DNA from: Candidatus Binatia bacterium
GTDB taxonomy: Bacteria; Desulfobacterota; Binatia; UBA12015
Length of the DNA stretch: 64,000 nucleotides
Direction: 5' to 3'
Assembly (NCBI GenBank): GCA_029243485.1
Contig: JAQWRY010000063.1
Coordinates: 1 to 64,000, forward strand
The position numbers and the translations under genes were made by a program. Positions 52,051 through 59,980 of the stretch are shown here, piece by piece. The stretch's first letter is position 1; every line of letters begins with the position of its first letter. Under the pieces are notes generated by a model, which was given only the letters and a program-made list of their open reading frames with translations, was not told the origin of the DNA and searched no databases.

Positions 52051-52398
52051 TCAGTGATCGTGGCCCGCCGGACGGGCTGCCAGGGAGGCGCGCCGTCCGC
52101 TCAGATCTCCCTTGGCGCAGAGGCCCTTTTCGGTGACGAGCCGCTCGAAAGCACCGAGCCAGCGCTCATAGTAGTGGTAGTCCGCACCGCTCGGATGCGC
52201 CCGCTCCCACTGCCCGATCTCGTCGATCAAGAGATCGCGGAACTCGTCCCAAGCGAACGCACCGCTGTCGTACAGGGCCATCGTCAGGCCGAAGAGCCGT
52301 CCCTCCCAGACCTCATCGAAAACCAGCTCACCGTTCTTGCGTGGCGGCGCGGCGGGACCGACTGCGTCCAACACGCGCGGGGTCTTGGGGTCGGCCAC
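52051..52398 (-). CDS. Nitrile hydratase accessory (activator) protein
   Basis: A 115-residue protein of the nitrile hydratase activator family, related to the beta subunit N-terminus: FDEVWEGRLFGLTMALYDSG, AFAWDEFRDLLIDEIGQWE and YHYYERWLGAFERLV. In cobalt enzymes such small proteins bring the cobalt-loaded, oxidised alpha subunit into the apo-enzyme. It starts three bases after the alpha stop. It ends with a His-containing tail (AGHDH) and thus may touch metal. Confidence 0.9.
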   Translation of the reverse strand: MADPKTPRVLDAVGPAAPPRKNGELVFDEVWEGRLFGLTMALYDSGAFAWDEFRDLLIDEIGQWERAHPSGADYHYYERWLGAFERLVTEKGLCAKGDLSGRRASLAARPAGHDH

Positions 52399-52401
52399 GA
52401 G

Positions 52402-53016
52402 TCAGCTCTTCGACGGATCGCGCAGACGACCCGTGCCGATCATCGAATCGCGCGTGACGAGCGTCGCGAGGCGCTCGGTGTCCCAATCCTCGCAGCCCGA
52501 CGGGCGCTCGGGCAGGACCATGTATCGGAGCTCGGCACTCGAGTCCCAGACGCGAACCTCCAGATCCGGGTCCAGATCCAGGCCCATCTCCGAGAGGACC
52601 TTGCGGGGCTCGCGCACGACGCGCGACCGGTAGGCGGGATCCTTGTACCAGGCGGGCGAGATCCCGAGGAGGCCCGAGGGATAACAAGAGCATAGGGTGC
52701 AGACGACGACGTTGTGGACGCCGGGCTCGTTCGGGACGACGACGAGCGGTGCCTCGGGGATCATCGCGAGCTCGAGTTCGCCGACGGTCGTGGTCGCGTC
52801 GGCAAGCAGGCGGATTCGGAAGTCGTCGTCGGTCCAGGCACGTGCGACGACGCGCGCGCCGTTCATCGGACCGATGTCCTCTTCGAAGAGACGGATGATC
52901 CCGTCGATCGCTTCGGCCGTGACGATGCCCTTCTCGGTCAGAATCGTCTCGAGGGCTTCCGCGCGCAGCTCGTTCTCCGAGTGCTCGTGGTCGTGGTCGT
53001 GGTTTTTTCCGGACAC
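52402..53016 (-). CDS. nthA: Nitrile hydratase alpha subunit, cobalt type
   Basis: A 204-residue alpha subunit. The metal-binding claw is VVCTLCSCYPSG with Cys106, Cys109 and Cys111; Thr at position 107 is the mark of the cobalt type (iron enzymes have Ser). The segment SPAWYKDPAYRSRVVREP, conserved next to the site, follows. A His-rich N-terminus (NHDHDHEH) may hold metal. It hydrates nitriles to amides with the beta subunit. The GTG start has GGGAG upstream. The order beta-alpha-activator is the usual one for cobalt enzymes. No amidase gene follows. Confidence 0.95.
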   Translation of the reverse strand: MSGKNHDHDHEHSENELRAEALETILTEKGIVTAEAIDGIIRLFEEDIGPMNGARVVARAWTDDDFRIRLLADATTTVGELELAMIPEAPLVVVPNEPGVHNVVVCTLCSCYPSGLLGISPAWYKDPAYRSRVVREPRKVLSEMGLDLDPDLEVRVWDSSAELRYMVLPERPSGCEDWDTERLATLVTRDSMIGTGRLRDPSKS

Positions 53017-53032
53017 TCTCGCTCCCTTTCGG

Positions 53033-53674
53033 TCAGACGGGTTCCAGGTACCGATCGAACAAGTCGACCGACACCGGAGCCCCGGGCTCGGCCGTGTCCC
53101 CCCAGAGCTCGCGCCCCTCGAAACGAACCGAGAAGAGGTACTCCGGACACTCCCCCTGCCCGTGCGCGTTGGTGTCCGGCAGGATGCACGCGGGGTGAAC
53201 CCGCCCCACGACGCCGCACTTGCCGCGTACGTATCCCGGCAGCCGCGTGTGGCCCTGCGGGTGGAGGTTCCGCACACGGACCGCAGCCCCAACCGCGAAC
53301 CGCGGCGCGGCCTCGACCTCACGGAAGAATCCATCGGCCGGGGGTCCCGCAGTGGCCCGCACCGTCGCCGACGGCGCGCGGGTTCCGTCCAGAGCCTCCT
53401 GGAGTTCACCGGCCCGCAGGAGGCCGCGTGCGACGAGCAGCGACTCCGCTGCCCGAATCCAACGCCCATAGTACCCGACACGAAGGTAGTCCTTGGGAGC
53501 GATCCTCTCGATCGCATGCCGAAACGCGTCCACGTTCCCGATCCCCACACCCAGCAGCACGTAGACCATCCCGTGAACCCGGGCCTCCCACTCCTCGCGA
53601 AAGACCGCGTCGCCCGTCTCCGCAGGCACAGCCCCAAAGCCGTGCATCCCACCCATGTCGTGAATCCCATCCAT
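53033..53674 (-). CDS. nthB: Nitrile hydratase beta subunit
   Basis: A 213-residue beta subunit. The characteristic start MDGIHDMGGMHGFGAV is followed by the helical N domain and the SH3-like C domain (FAVGAAVRVRNLHPQGHTRL, PGYVRGKCGVVGRVH, YLFSVRFEGRELWG). It completes the alpha-beta active site. First gene of the operon. The start codon is fixed by the conserved N-terminus, yet it has no ribosome binding site of its own: the bases directly before it belong to the dispersed palindromic element (end at 53676). Confidence 0.95.
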   Translation of the reverse strand: MDGIHDMGGMHGFGAVPAETGDAVFREEWEARVHGMVYVLLGVGIGNVDAFRHAIERIAPKDYLRVGYYGRWIRAAESLLVARGLLRAGELQEALDGTRAPSATVRATAGPPADGFFREVEAAPRFAVGAAVRVRNLHPQGHTRLPGYVRGKCGVVGRVHPACILPDTNAHGQGECPEYLFSVRFEGRELWGDTAEPGAPVSVDLFDRYLEPV

Positions 53675-53675
53675 A

Positions 53676-53775
53676 GGGACGTTGGTTAGTCTCCCCGAAA
53701 ACGTTTAGTCGCGCGCCGCTCGAGACGGATCGCGAGCATCGACTAAACACTTTTTGGGAGACTAACCAACGTCCC
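53676..53775. repeat. Dispersed near-palindromic element, copy 2 (100 bp)
   Basis: Starts GGGACGTTGGTTAGTCTCCC and ends GAGACTAACCAACGTCCC; the arms pair over about 38 bases around a GC-rich loop. Compared with copy 1 (36752-36840) the ends are almost the same, while the loop differs fully in sequence and length. Stem changes are partly compensated (CTCGCC in copy 1, CTCCCC here). It fills nearly the whole gap between the M23 peptidase stop and the nitrile hydratase beta ATG. Confidence 0.92.
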
Positions 53776-53788
53776 CCCCTCCGGGACC

Positions 53789-55141
53789 TCAGAGGTCGCG
53801 GGCGTCGGCGAAGCGGGTGAGGCGGACGGGACCTTCGTCGTCGAGGGTGCCCAGGGCGGAGACCAGGCGGGTCTTGGCCTTTTCGAAGCTGTCGCCGGTG
53901 AGGCGGGTGGGCTTCTTGTACTGGACCTGCTTCAGGGCCTTCAGGGGGTCGACGAAGCGCTTTCCGTGGACCAGCGAGAAGTGCAGGTGCGGGCCGGTGG
54001 CGAGCCCCGTGCTGCCAACGTAGCCGATGACGTCACCGCGGTGAACGCGCTTGCCGCCCTTGATGCCGCGCGCGTAGCGCGTGAGGTGACCGTACATCGA
54101 ATCGTACTTCACGTTGCGGCCATGATCGATGCGGATCGTGCGACCCATCTGGCCGTGCCACTTCGCGTACTCGATCTGCCCGTCGGCGACGGCGCGAACC
54201 GGAGTGCCGTGAGGCGCGGCGAAGTCGACGCCGAGGTGCGGACGGCGACGACGCGTCTTCGGATGCAGTCGCGAGGTACTGAAGCGTGAGCTGATGCGCG
54301 TGAACTCGACCGGGTAGCGAAGGTCCGAATCGGCGCGGACGCGCTGAAGCGGGACACCCTCGAGGTCGACATACGTCTTCTCGCCGTTGTCGTCGGCGCG
54401 CAGCGCCGTGTGGGACTTCCCGCGGGTCTGGACCTCGGCGGCCAGAACCTGGCTGCCGCTCGGGATCTGATCGCCGTCCTCGGTGATCTTGACCTCGTAG
54501 AGAACGCGGAACGCGTCGCCCTTCCGGAGGTGCTTGAAGTCGACCTTGCTCGAGAAGATTCCGGCCATCTGGCGGACGACCCGGGAGGGCACGCCGGCGG
54601 AAAGGCAATCGGCGGTGATGTTCGAAGCGACCGTACCCGACACGCCGCGAACCTCGGTCGTCGAGGGGACTTCGCCCTTGCGGGCGACGATCCCGCCGTC
54701 TTCGCCACGCTCGGCGACGAAGACGTTCAGGCGGTCGATCTCGTATTCCAGGCCGCTGAGCTCGCCCTGAGCATCGAAGCTGAGACGCAGGTCCCGGCCG
54801 ATCTTCAGCCGGGCGAGATTGAACACGTTGCGCGAGGAGCGGTACCAGGTGAGAGCATCGCTCTTGGGGACACCGTTGCGCCCCAGCATCCCGAGAAAAG
54901 TATCGCCGTTGCGGACGCGGACGACGCGATCGACGTCGAGCGCATTGGCCTGATCTCCGAGAGCGGCCTGGCCGATCCAGACGAGATCGAGGACGGTAGC
55001 TTCGCTGGGGACTTCGGCGAGCAAAACGCCCTGTTCGGCATGAGAGGAGCAGGAGTGTGTTGGATTTTCACTTCCCACGACGTCCATCGAGTAGGCGGTC
55101 GTGCTCACTCCGAGCGCCGATGCGCTCAGTACTGCCAGCAA
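53789..55141 (-). CDS. M23-family peptidoglycan endopeptidase
   Basis: About 450 residues: a hydrophobic N-terminal segment, a LysM-like/hairpin middle (VRVRNGDTFLGMLGRNGV; KHLRKGDAFRVLYEVK) and a C-terminal M23 (lysostaphin-type) domain. The zinc ligands are in HLGVDFAAPHG and in GPHLHFSLVH; YGHLTRYARG lies between. It probably cleaves peptidoglycan crosslinks in the periplasm, in the MepM group. The only ordinary start is TTG at 55141, inside the hydrophobic segment. An in-frame CTG at 55207, preceded by AGGAGG, would give a full signal-anchor. Confidence 0.88.
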   Translation of the reverse strand: MLAVLSASALGVSTTAYSMDVVGSENPTHSCSSHAEQGVLLAEVPSEATVLDLVWIGQAALGDQANALDVDRVVRVRNGDTFLGMLGRNGVPKSDALTWYRSSRNVFNLARLKIGRDLRLSFDAQGELSGLEYEIDRLNVFVAERGEDGGIVARKGEVPSTTEVRGVSGTVASNITADCLSAGVPSRVVRQMAGIFSSKVDFKHLRKGDAFRVLYEVKITEDGDQIPSGSQVLAAEVQTRGKSHTALRADDNGEKTYVDLEGVPLQRVRADSDLRYPVEFTRISSRFSTSRLHPKTRRRRPHLGVDFAAPHGTPVRAVADGQIEYAKWHGQMGRTIRIDHGRNVKYDSMYGHLTRYARGIKGGKRVHRGDVIGYVGSTGLATGPHLHFSLVHGKRFVDPLKALKQVQYKKPTRLTGDSFEKAKTRLVSALGTLDDEGPVRLTRFADARDL

Positions 55142-55351
55142 AACCGCGACACCGAGTAGACCCCCACCCCCGGCTCGCGCTGCATCCGGCTTGGTTGGAT
55201 TCTGCAGCGTGACCTCCTCCTCTCGTCTCGTCTCGAGTCGAAGCCGTTCAGCTCGCAGTTGATTCCACAGATGTCAACCGAAAGGGACCATCCTAGCGCC
55301 TTTGTTAGGCTCCCGAAGTCGGCGCCCGCTCGTTAGGATGCTCGCTCGGCC

Positions 55352-56347
55352 ATGACTCGACGCATCCTCGGCGCACTCTTGATCGCCCCCCTCTTGGGAT
55401 TGACCGCCATTCTACTGGTCGTCCGCCACACCCTCGAGGAACGTGGGCCTCGTCTCGACGTGCCCGCGGCGATCAGCATCGGCGACGGCGAGTCCCTGCC
55501 GGCGATCGCGGCCCGCATGCAGCAACGCGGCGTGCTCGTGCGTCCGGAGGCCTTCCTCGCGCTCGCGCGCTGGCGTCAAGTGGACCGACAGGTGCGCAGC
55601 GGCGTTTACGAGTTCGAGGGCGGCGCCACCGCCGGAGAGGTCCTGGAGGCCTTGGTGAGCGGTCCCCAGCGGTTCGAGTTGGTGTCCATCCCCGAGGGCT
55701 GGACGGCTGAGCGGATCGCCCTGCGCCTCGAGGCGGCCGGCCTCGGGTCCGCGGAGCACTACCAGGAGCTCGCGGCGAACCCGGATTTCGCAGCATCCTT
55801 GGGAGTTTCGGCCGGAGGCTTGGAGGGTTACCTCTTCCCGGACACCTACTCCTTCGGCGACGATCCCACTCCGGAAGAGGTCCTGGGACGGATGACGGCC
55901 CGCTTCTTCGAAGTCTTCGACGAGAGCCTCCACGCAGCCGCCGAGGCCAAGGGCCTCACCCCGCACGAGGCGATCACTCTAGCCTCGATCGTCGAGACCG
56001 AGGCCGCGATCGCCTCCGAGAGGCCCCTGATCTCAGCGGTCTTCCACAACCGGTTGAAGCGCGGAATGCCGCTCCAGGCGGACCCCACGGTCCTCTACGG
56101 AGTCCCCGGGCGGACCAAACCCATCCGCCGCAGCGACCTCAAGCGGGCGACGCCCTACAACACCTACGTGATCCGCGGCCTCCCGCCCGGCCCCATCGCG
56201 AATCCGGGCCTGGCCTCCCTGGAAGCCGCCGTCTACCCGACAAAAGGGACGAAAGCACTGTATTTCGTGGCGCGAAACGACCGGAGCCACGAATTCAACC
56301 AGTCCCTCTCAGCCCACACTAGGGCCGTGAGAAAGTACCAAAGATAG
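55352..56347 (+). CDS. mltG: Endolytic murein transglycosylase
   Basis: A 331-residue MltG (YceG) with one N-terminal membrane helix (about 5-24), a LysM-like part (DGESLPAIAARMQQRGV) and the catalytic domain: GGLEGYLFPDTYSF, the catalytic Glu in ASIVETEAA, HNRLKRGMPLQADPTVLYG, NTYVIRGLPPGPIANPG and YFVARNDRSHEF. It cuts nascent glycan strands and sets their length. It is divergent from the M23 peptidase gene and is followed by lexA after 48 bases. Confidence 0.94.
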   Translation: MTRRILGALLIAPLLGLTAILLVVRHTLEERGPRLDVPAAISIGDGESLPAIAARMQQRGVLVRPEAFLALARWRQVDRQVRSGVYEFEGGATAGEVLEALVSGPQRFELVSIPEGWTAERIALRLEAAGLGSAEHYQELAANPDFAASLGVSAGGLEGYLFPDTYSFGDDPTPEEVLGRMTARFFEVFDESLHAAAEAKGLTPHEAITLASIVETEAAIASERPLISAVFHNRLKRGMPLQADPTVLYGVPGRTKPIRRSDLKRATPYNTYVIRGLPPGPIANPGLASLEAAVYPTKGTKALYFVARNDRSHEFNQSLSAHTRAVRKYQR

Positions 56348-56395
56348 GTCAATTCGGGGTTGATCACCCACCCACCTTCGCCTAGTCTTCGCCCC

Positions 56396-57016
56396 ATGAC
56401 GGATGCGGCTTCGGCTACGCTGACCAAGCGCCAGAAAGAGCTCCTCGACTTTCTCGACCAGTACATCCAGCGCCACGGCTTCGCGCCCACGCTGGACGAG
56501 ACCGGGAAGCACTTTGGATTGACGTCGCTTGCAACCGTGCACAAGCACCTGACCAACCTCGAGCGGAAAGGTCTCATCCGACGCCGCTCGGGCCTGAGCC
56601 GGGCGCTCGAAGTCGTACCGCAAAGCAAACGCCTTGAAGGCATCGAGCTCCCGCTACTCGGAATGGCCGCCGCGGGCACGCCCATGGAGGCAACGCTCGA
56701 CAACGAGCGAATCATGGTGCCCGATACCCTCGTGCGGAAGCAGGAGAGCTTCGCACTCAAGGTCAGCGGCGAGTCGATGCGCGACGCCGGGATCCTCGAC
56801 GGCGACGTCGTGATCGTCGAGAGCCGCAGCAGCGCCGATAGCGGTGAAACGGTCGTCGCCGTCCTCGACGGCGCCGCGACGATCAAGAAGATGCACCGCG
56901 AATCGGGCGGGCGCATCCGGCTGCAGCCGGCCAACGACGCGTTCGAGCCGATCCTGTGCGATGAAGATCAGGTCGAGATCCGCGGCGTCGTCGTCTCTCT
57001 GCTCCGGAAGTATTAA
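56396..57016 (+). CDS. lexA: SOS repressor LexA
   Basis: A 206-residue LexA. The winged helix FAPTLDETGKHFGLTSLATV, then HKHLTNLERKGLIRR, binds the SOS box. The self-cleavage site is Ala93-Gly94 in LLGMAAAGTP, with nucleophile Ser127 (SGESM) and Lys164, all spaced as in E. coli LexA. I chose the ATG at 56396 because the HTH then begins at the usual distance; an in-frame start at 56360 adds 12 residues. No classical SOS box of any known type was visible in the 48 bases upstream. Confidence 0.94.
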   Translation: MTDAASATLTKRQKELLDFLDQYIQRHGFAPTLDETGKHFGLTSLATVHKHLTNLERKGLIRRRSGLSRALEVVPQSKRLEGIELPLLGMAAAGTPMEATLDNERIMVPDTLVRKQESFALKVSGESMRDAGILDGDVVIVESRSSADSGETVVAVLDGAATIKKMHRESGGRIRLQPANDAFEPILCDEDQVEIRGVVVSLLRKY

Positions 57017-57026
57017 GCCGCTCAGA

Positions 57027-57080
57027 GGCCCGGCGAGCTGCCGACCGCGGGAGGGCCCGGCGAGCTGCCGACCGCGGGAG
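57027..57080. repeat. 27-bp tandem direct repeat after lexA
   Basis: Two exact copies (57027-57053 and 57054-57080) start GGCCCGGCGAGCTGCCGACC and end GCGGGAG. They fill part of the 185-base gap between lexA and hemW. No reading frame of interest crosses them; the rest of the gap is GC-rich with no recognised signal. Confidence 0.85.
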
Positions 57081-57201
57081 AGCCTGCCGGCTCCGAGCCG
57101 GCTGACTGCGGCCCAACCGGCGGCCGGGACGCATGCCCCGGCTTGCGGACGGTCGCGTTCCGGGCTCGCCACCGCGGTCGTCTGGCAGTACGCTGCCCAG
57201 A

Positions 57202-58377
57202 GTGACCCAACCGAGCGCCAGCGTCTATCTCCACATCCCGTGGTGTCTCGCCCGGTGCCCGTACTGTGACTTCAATACGTACGCCGCGCGCGAGTGGCCC
57301 GAGGACGAGTACCGCGCCGCACTCACGGCGGAACTCGCATGGTTCGCCGAGCGCGCTCCCTTCAACGACGTGACCGTCGGAACCGTGTTTCTCGGCGGCG
57401 GGACCCCGTCACTCTTCGCTCCGGACACGATCGCCGCCCTCCTCGAGGCCCTGAACGAGCAGTTCCCGACCGCGCCCGACCTGGAGGTCACTCTCGAGGC
57501 AAACCCCGGCACGGTCGACCGTGATCGACTCGCGGGGCTCCGAGATGCTGGCGTAAACCGGCTTTCGATCGGCATCCAGAGCTTCCAACCGCGCCTTCTC
57601 GAGGCATTGGGCCGGCGCCATTCGGTCGACGAATCACGCGCGGCCCTCGACGCCGCACGAGCAGCCGGCTTCGAGAACCTCTCGCTCGACCTGATGTACG
57701 CGACCCCGACGCAGACCCTCGAAGAGCTCGAGGCCGACCTCGCCGAGGCGATCACGATCGCGCCCGATCACGTCTCCGCCTACGCCCTCATCTTCGAGCC
57801 TGGCACACCACTCACCCGAGACTTGCAAGCGGGCAAGATCGAGCGCGCCACCGACGAACTCGAAGCGCAGATGTTCGAGACGGTGCGCACGCGACTCTCC
57901 GGCGCGGGCTATGCCGCGTACGAGATTTCGAATCACGCGCAGCCCGGACGTGAGGCGCGTCACAATCAAGCGTATTGGCGCGGCGGTCCCTACCTCGGCG
58001 TCGGAGCCGGTGCACATTCGTTCTCGCCGGCGGCGGCGCCGATGGCGAACGACGCAGAGTACGGCGTTCGGTGGCAGAACGTCCGCGACCCCGCGAAGTA
58101 CCGCGATGCGGTCACGGCGACCGGCCACGCCGTCGACGAGCATGAGAGCCTGACGCGCACGCAGGCGATGGGGGAGTTCTGCTGGCTCGCCTTGCGCGAG
58201 ACGCGCGGGTTGGCGGCGGCAGAGTTCGAATCCCGATTCGGCGCGGCGCTCGGGACGACCTTCCCGCACGTTGCGGACCTCCAAACCGAGGGATTGCTCG
58301 AAGACCAGGAAGCTAGGCTGACGCTCTCACCCAGAGGACTCCTGATCGCGGATACGATCTTCGCCAGCTTCTTCTAG
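57202..58377 (+). CDS. hemW: Radical SAM heme chaperone HemW (HemN-like)
   Basis: A 391-residue radical SAM protein. The cluster motif is HIPWCLARCPYCDF (CxxxCxxC). VFLGGGTPSLF, EANPGTVDRDRL, RLSIGIQSFQPRLLEALGR and SLDLMYATPTQT follow, as in HemW/HemN. The lack of the extra N-terminal section of true oxygen-independent coproporphyrinogen oxidases, and the later motif HNQAYWRGGPYLGVGAGAHSF, favour HemW, which delivers heme to respiratory enzymes. GTG at 57202 directly precedes the normal N-terminus. It is convergent with the HPr gene (4 bases apart). Confidence 0.9.
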   Translation: MTQPSASVYLHIPWCLARCPYCDFNTYAAREWPEDEYRAALTAELAWFAERAPFNDVTVGTVFLGGGTPSLFAPDTIAALLEALNEQFPTAPDLEVTLEANPGTVDRDRLAGLRDAGVNRLSIGIQSFQPRLLEALGRRHSVDESRAALDAARAAGFENLSLDLMYATPTQTLEELEADLAEAITIAPDHVSAYALIFEPGTPLTRDLQAGKIERATDELEAQMFETVRTRLSGAGYAAYEISNHAQPGREARHNQAYWRGGPYLGVGAGAHSFSPAAAPMANDAEYGVRWQNVRDPAKYRDAVTATGHAVDEHESLTRTQAMGEFCWLALRETRGLAAAEFESRFGAALGTTFPHVADLQTEGLLEDQEARLTLSPRGLLIADTIFASFF

Positions 58378-58381
58378 CAGG

Positions 58382-58648
58382 CTACTGCGTCTCGTTGAAC
58401 TTGGCGTTGATCAAGGCGCCCAGCGCGTCCAAGAGGGCTTCCTCGTCGGAACCGGTGGCTTCGAGGTCAATCACCGAGCCGATGCCGGCCGCGAGCATCA
58501 TGATGCCCATGATGCTTTTTCCGTTCACGTCCTGGTCGTCTTTGGCGATCGTGAGCTCGGCGTCGAAGGTCGCGGCCAGCTTCACGAACTGTGCGGCAGC
58601 TCGGGCGTGCAGGCCGAGCTTGTTCACGATCTTGTAGGAGCGCTTCAC
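58382..58648 (-). CDS. ptsH: Phosphocarrier protein HPr
   Basis: An 88-residue HPr. His14 in KLGLHARAAAQFVKLA is the EI-dependent phosphorylation site; Ser45 in VNGKSIMGIMMLAA is the HprK site. Both are present together with hprK in this operon, so the Ser-phosphorylation switch should work. GTG at 58648 overlaps the EIIA stop by four bases. An EI (ptsI) gene, often next in related genomes, is missing here; hemW lies there instead. Confidence 0.93.
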   Translation of the reverse strand: MKRSYKIVNKLGLHARAAAQFVKLAATFDAELTIAKDDQDVNGKSIMGIMMLAAGIGSVIDLEATGSDEEALLDALGALINAKFNETQ

Positions 58649-59094
58649 GTTCGGGAGCGGCCCCCGTCCCGCGTCGGGCAACAGATGTGTTCCTGTCCGT
58701 AGCGGCGGATAAAGTCGGCTAGTTCCCGGGCGGTGGTACCGGCGCGCGACGTAGTGAGCTTCACCAACATCGGCATGTTGACGCCGGCGACGACCTCGAC
58801 GGATTCGTCGCGCTCCGCCACATCGAGGCTCGCATTGGTCGCCGTGTCGCCCAGCATGTCGGTGAAGACGATCGAGCCCGCACCTTCGTTCACCCGCTCG
58901 ACGGCCTGAACGATCGCATCGCGGATGGCTTCGCGCTCTGCATCGGGCTTGCAGACGACGCCTTCCACCCCGTCCAGATCGCCAACGACGCTGAGCAGAG
59001 TTTCGACCATCTCCGCAGCAAAGCGTCCATGGCCCACGACTACTACACCGACCGCGGGATCGGCCTTGGCCGCTCTGGTGGGATCCATGCTCAT
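58645..59094 (-). CDS. PTS EIIA component, mannose family
   Basis: A 149-residue EIIA(Man)-type domain protein. The phosphorylated His22 lies in VGVVVVGHGRFAAEM; SIVFTDMLGDTATNAS and VVAGVNMPMLVKLT are usual. No EIIB, EIIC or EIID genes lie in the window, so it probably works as a regulatory phosphoacceptor rather than in sugar uptake. Two alternative ATGs lie two codons apart (MSM). It follows rapZ by 19 bases and overlaps ptsH. Confidence 0.92.
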   Translation of the reverse strand: MSMDPTRAAKADPAVGVVVVGHGRFAAEMVETLLSVVGDLDGVEGVVCKPDAEREAIRDAIVQAVERVNEGAGSIVFTDMLGDTATNASLDVAERDESVEVVAGVNMPMLVKLTTSRAGTTARELADFIRRYGQEHICCPTRDGGRSRT

Positions 59095-59113
59095 GATTTT
59101 AGCAAAAGTTGGG

Positions 59114-59980
59114 TCAGCGTTCGACGTCTCGGTGCCGAATCGAGACTTCTACCTCTCGATCTCTTAGCATCTCCTCCAGGCGCTCGACCAGCACCACGGA
59201 TCGGTGGTGGCCACCAGTGCATCCGATCGCGACCGTCAGATAGCTCTTTCCCTCCCGCTCGTAGTGCGGAAGAGAGAACTCGAGGTAGTCCTGTGCGATC
59301 TCGAGGAACCGGGTCGCCGCGGGGTGAGCGAGGACGTAGTCCTTCACTTCCTGCTCGCGTCCGGTCCTGGTGCGCAGCTCTTCCACGTAGAACGGGTTCG
59401 GCAGGAATCGTACGTCCCAGACCAGATCCGCTCCGGCCGGGAGCCCATACTTGAAGCCAAACGATACGAGCTGGGCCTGCAGACGGTGGCTCTGATCTCC
59501 CTCGTCGGCGAAGAGTCCCTTCACCGCCGCGCGTAGCTGGTGGCCGTTGAACGTGCTCGTATCGATAATCCGATCCGCGGCGCCGCGGAGCCACGACAGA
59601 TCCTCTCGCTCGCGGTGGATCCCGGCGACGATGTCCCCGTTCTCGGCGAGCGGGTGCGGCCGGCGGGTCTCGCTGAAACGGCGAACGAGCGCCGCGTCGT
59701 CGGCGTCGAGAAAGACCACCTCCACCCGATGTCCGAGTTTGCGAACCTCTTCGAGCGCCCGTGGAAGCTGGTCCAGGAACTCGCGTCCGCGCGAATCGAT
59801 GCCCAGGGCCGCTCGGCTCATCTCCTCACTGCGCTCGCACAGCTCGATGAACCGCGGGATGAGCTCCGCCGGCAGGTTGTCGATGCAATAGAACCCGAGG
59901 TCCTCGAGCGCGTTGATCGCCGTACTCTTCCCGGAGCCCGAAAGCCCGCTCACCAATGCAACATGGAGCCTGGAATTCAC
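59114..59980 (-). CDS. rapZ: RNase adapter protein RapZ
   Basis: A 288-residue P-loop protein. Walker A is SGLSGSGKST at the N-terminus; FYCIDNLPAELIPRF and the C-terminal RFLPNPFYVEELRTRTG and VAIGCTGGHHRSVVL regions match RapZ. In enteric bacteria it senses glucosamine-6-phosphate and guides RNase E to a small RNA; in other groups its role is less clear. The GTG start overlaps the hprK stop (GTGA). Confidence 0.94.
   Translation of the reverse strand: MNSRLHVALVSGLSGSGKSTAINALEDLGFYCIDNLPAELIPRFIELCERSEEMSRAALGIDSRGREFLDQLPRALEEVRKLGHRVEVVFLDADDAALVRRFSETRRPHPLAENGDIVAGIHREREDLSWLRGAADRIIDTSTFNGHQLRAAVKGLFADEGDQSHRLQAQLVSFGFKYGLPAGADLVWDVRFLPNPFYVEELRTRTGREQEVKDYVLAHPAATRFLEIAQDYLEFSLPHYEREGKSYLTVAIGCTGGHHRSVVLVERLEEMLRDREVEVSIRHRDVER

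Noticed and set aside
56348-56395. SOS box upstream of lexA
   Set aside because: No CTGT-N8-ACAG, GAAC-N4-GTTC or similar palindrome could be found in the 48-base spacer.
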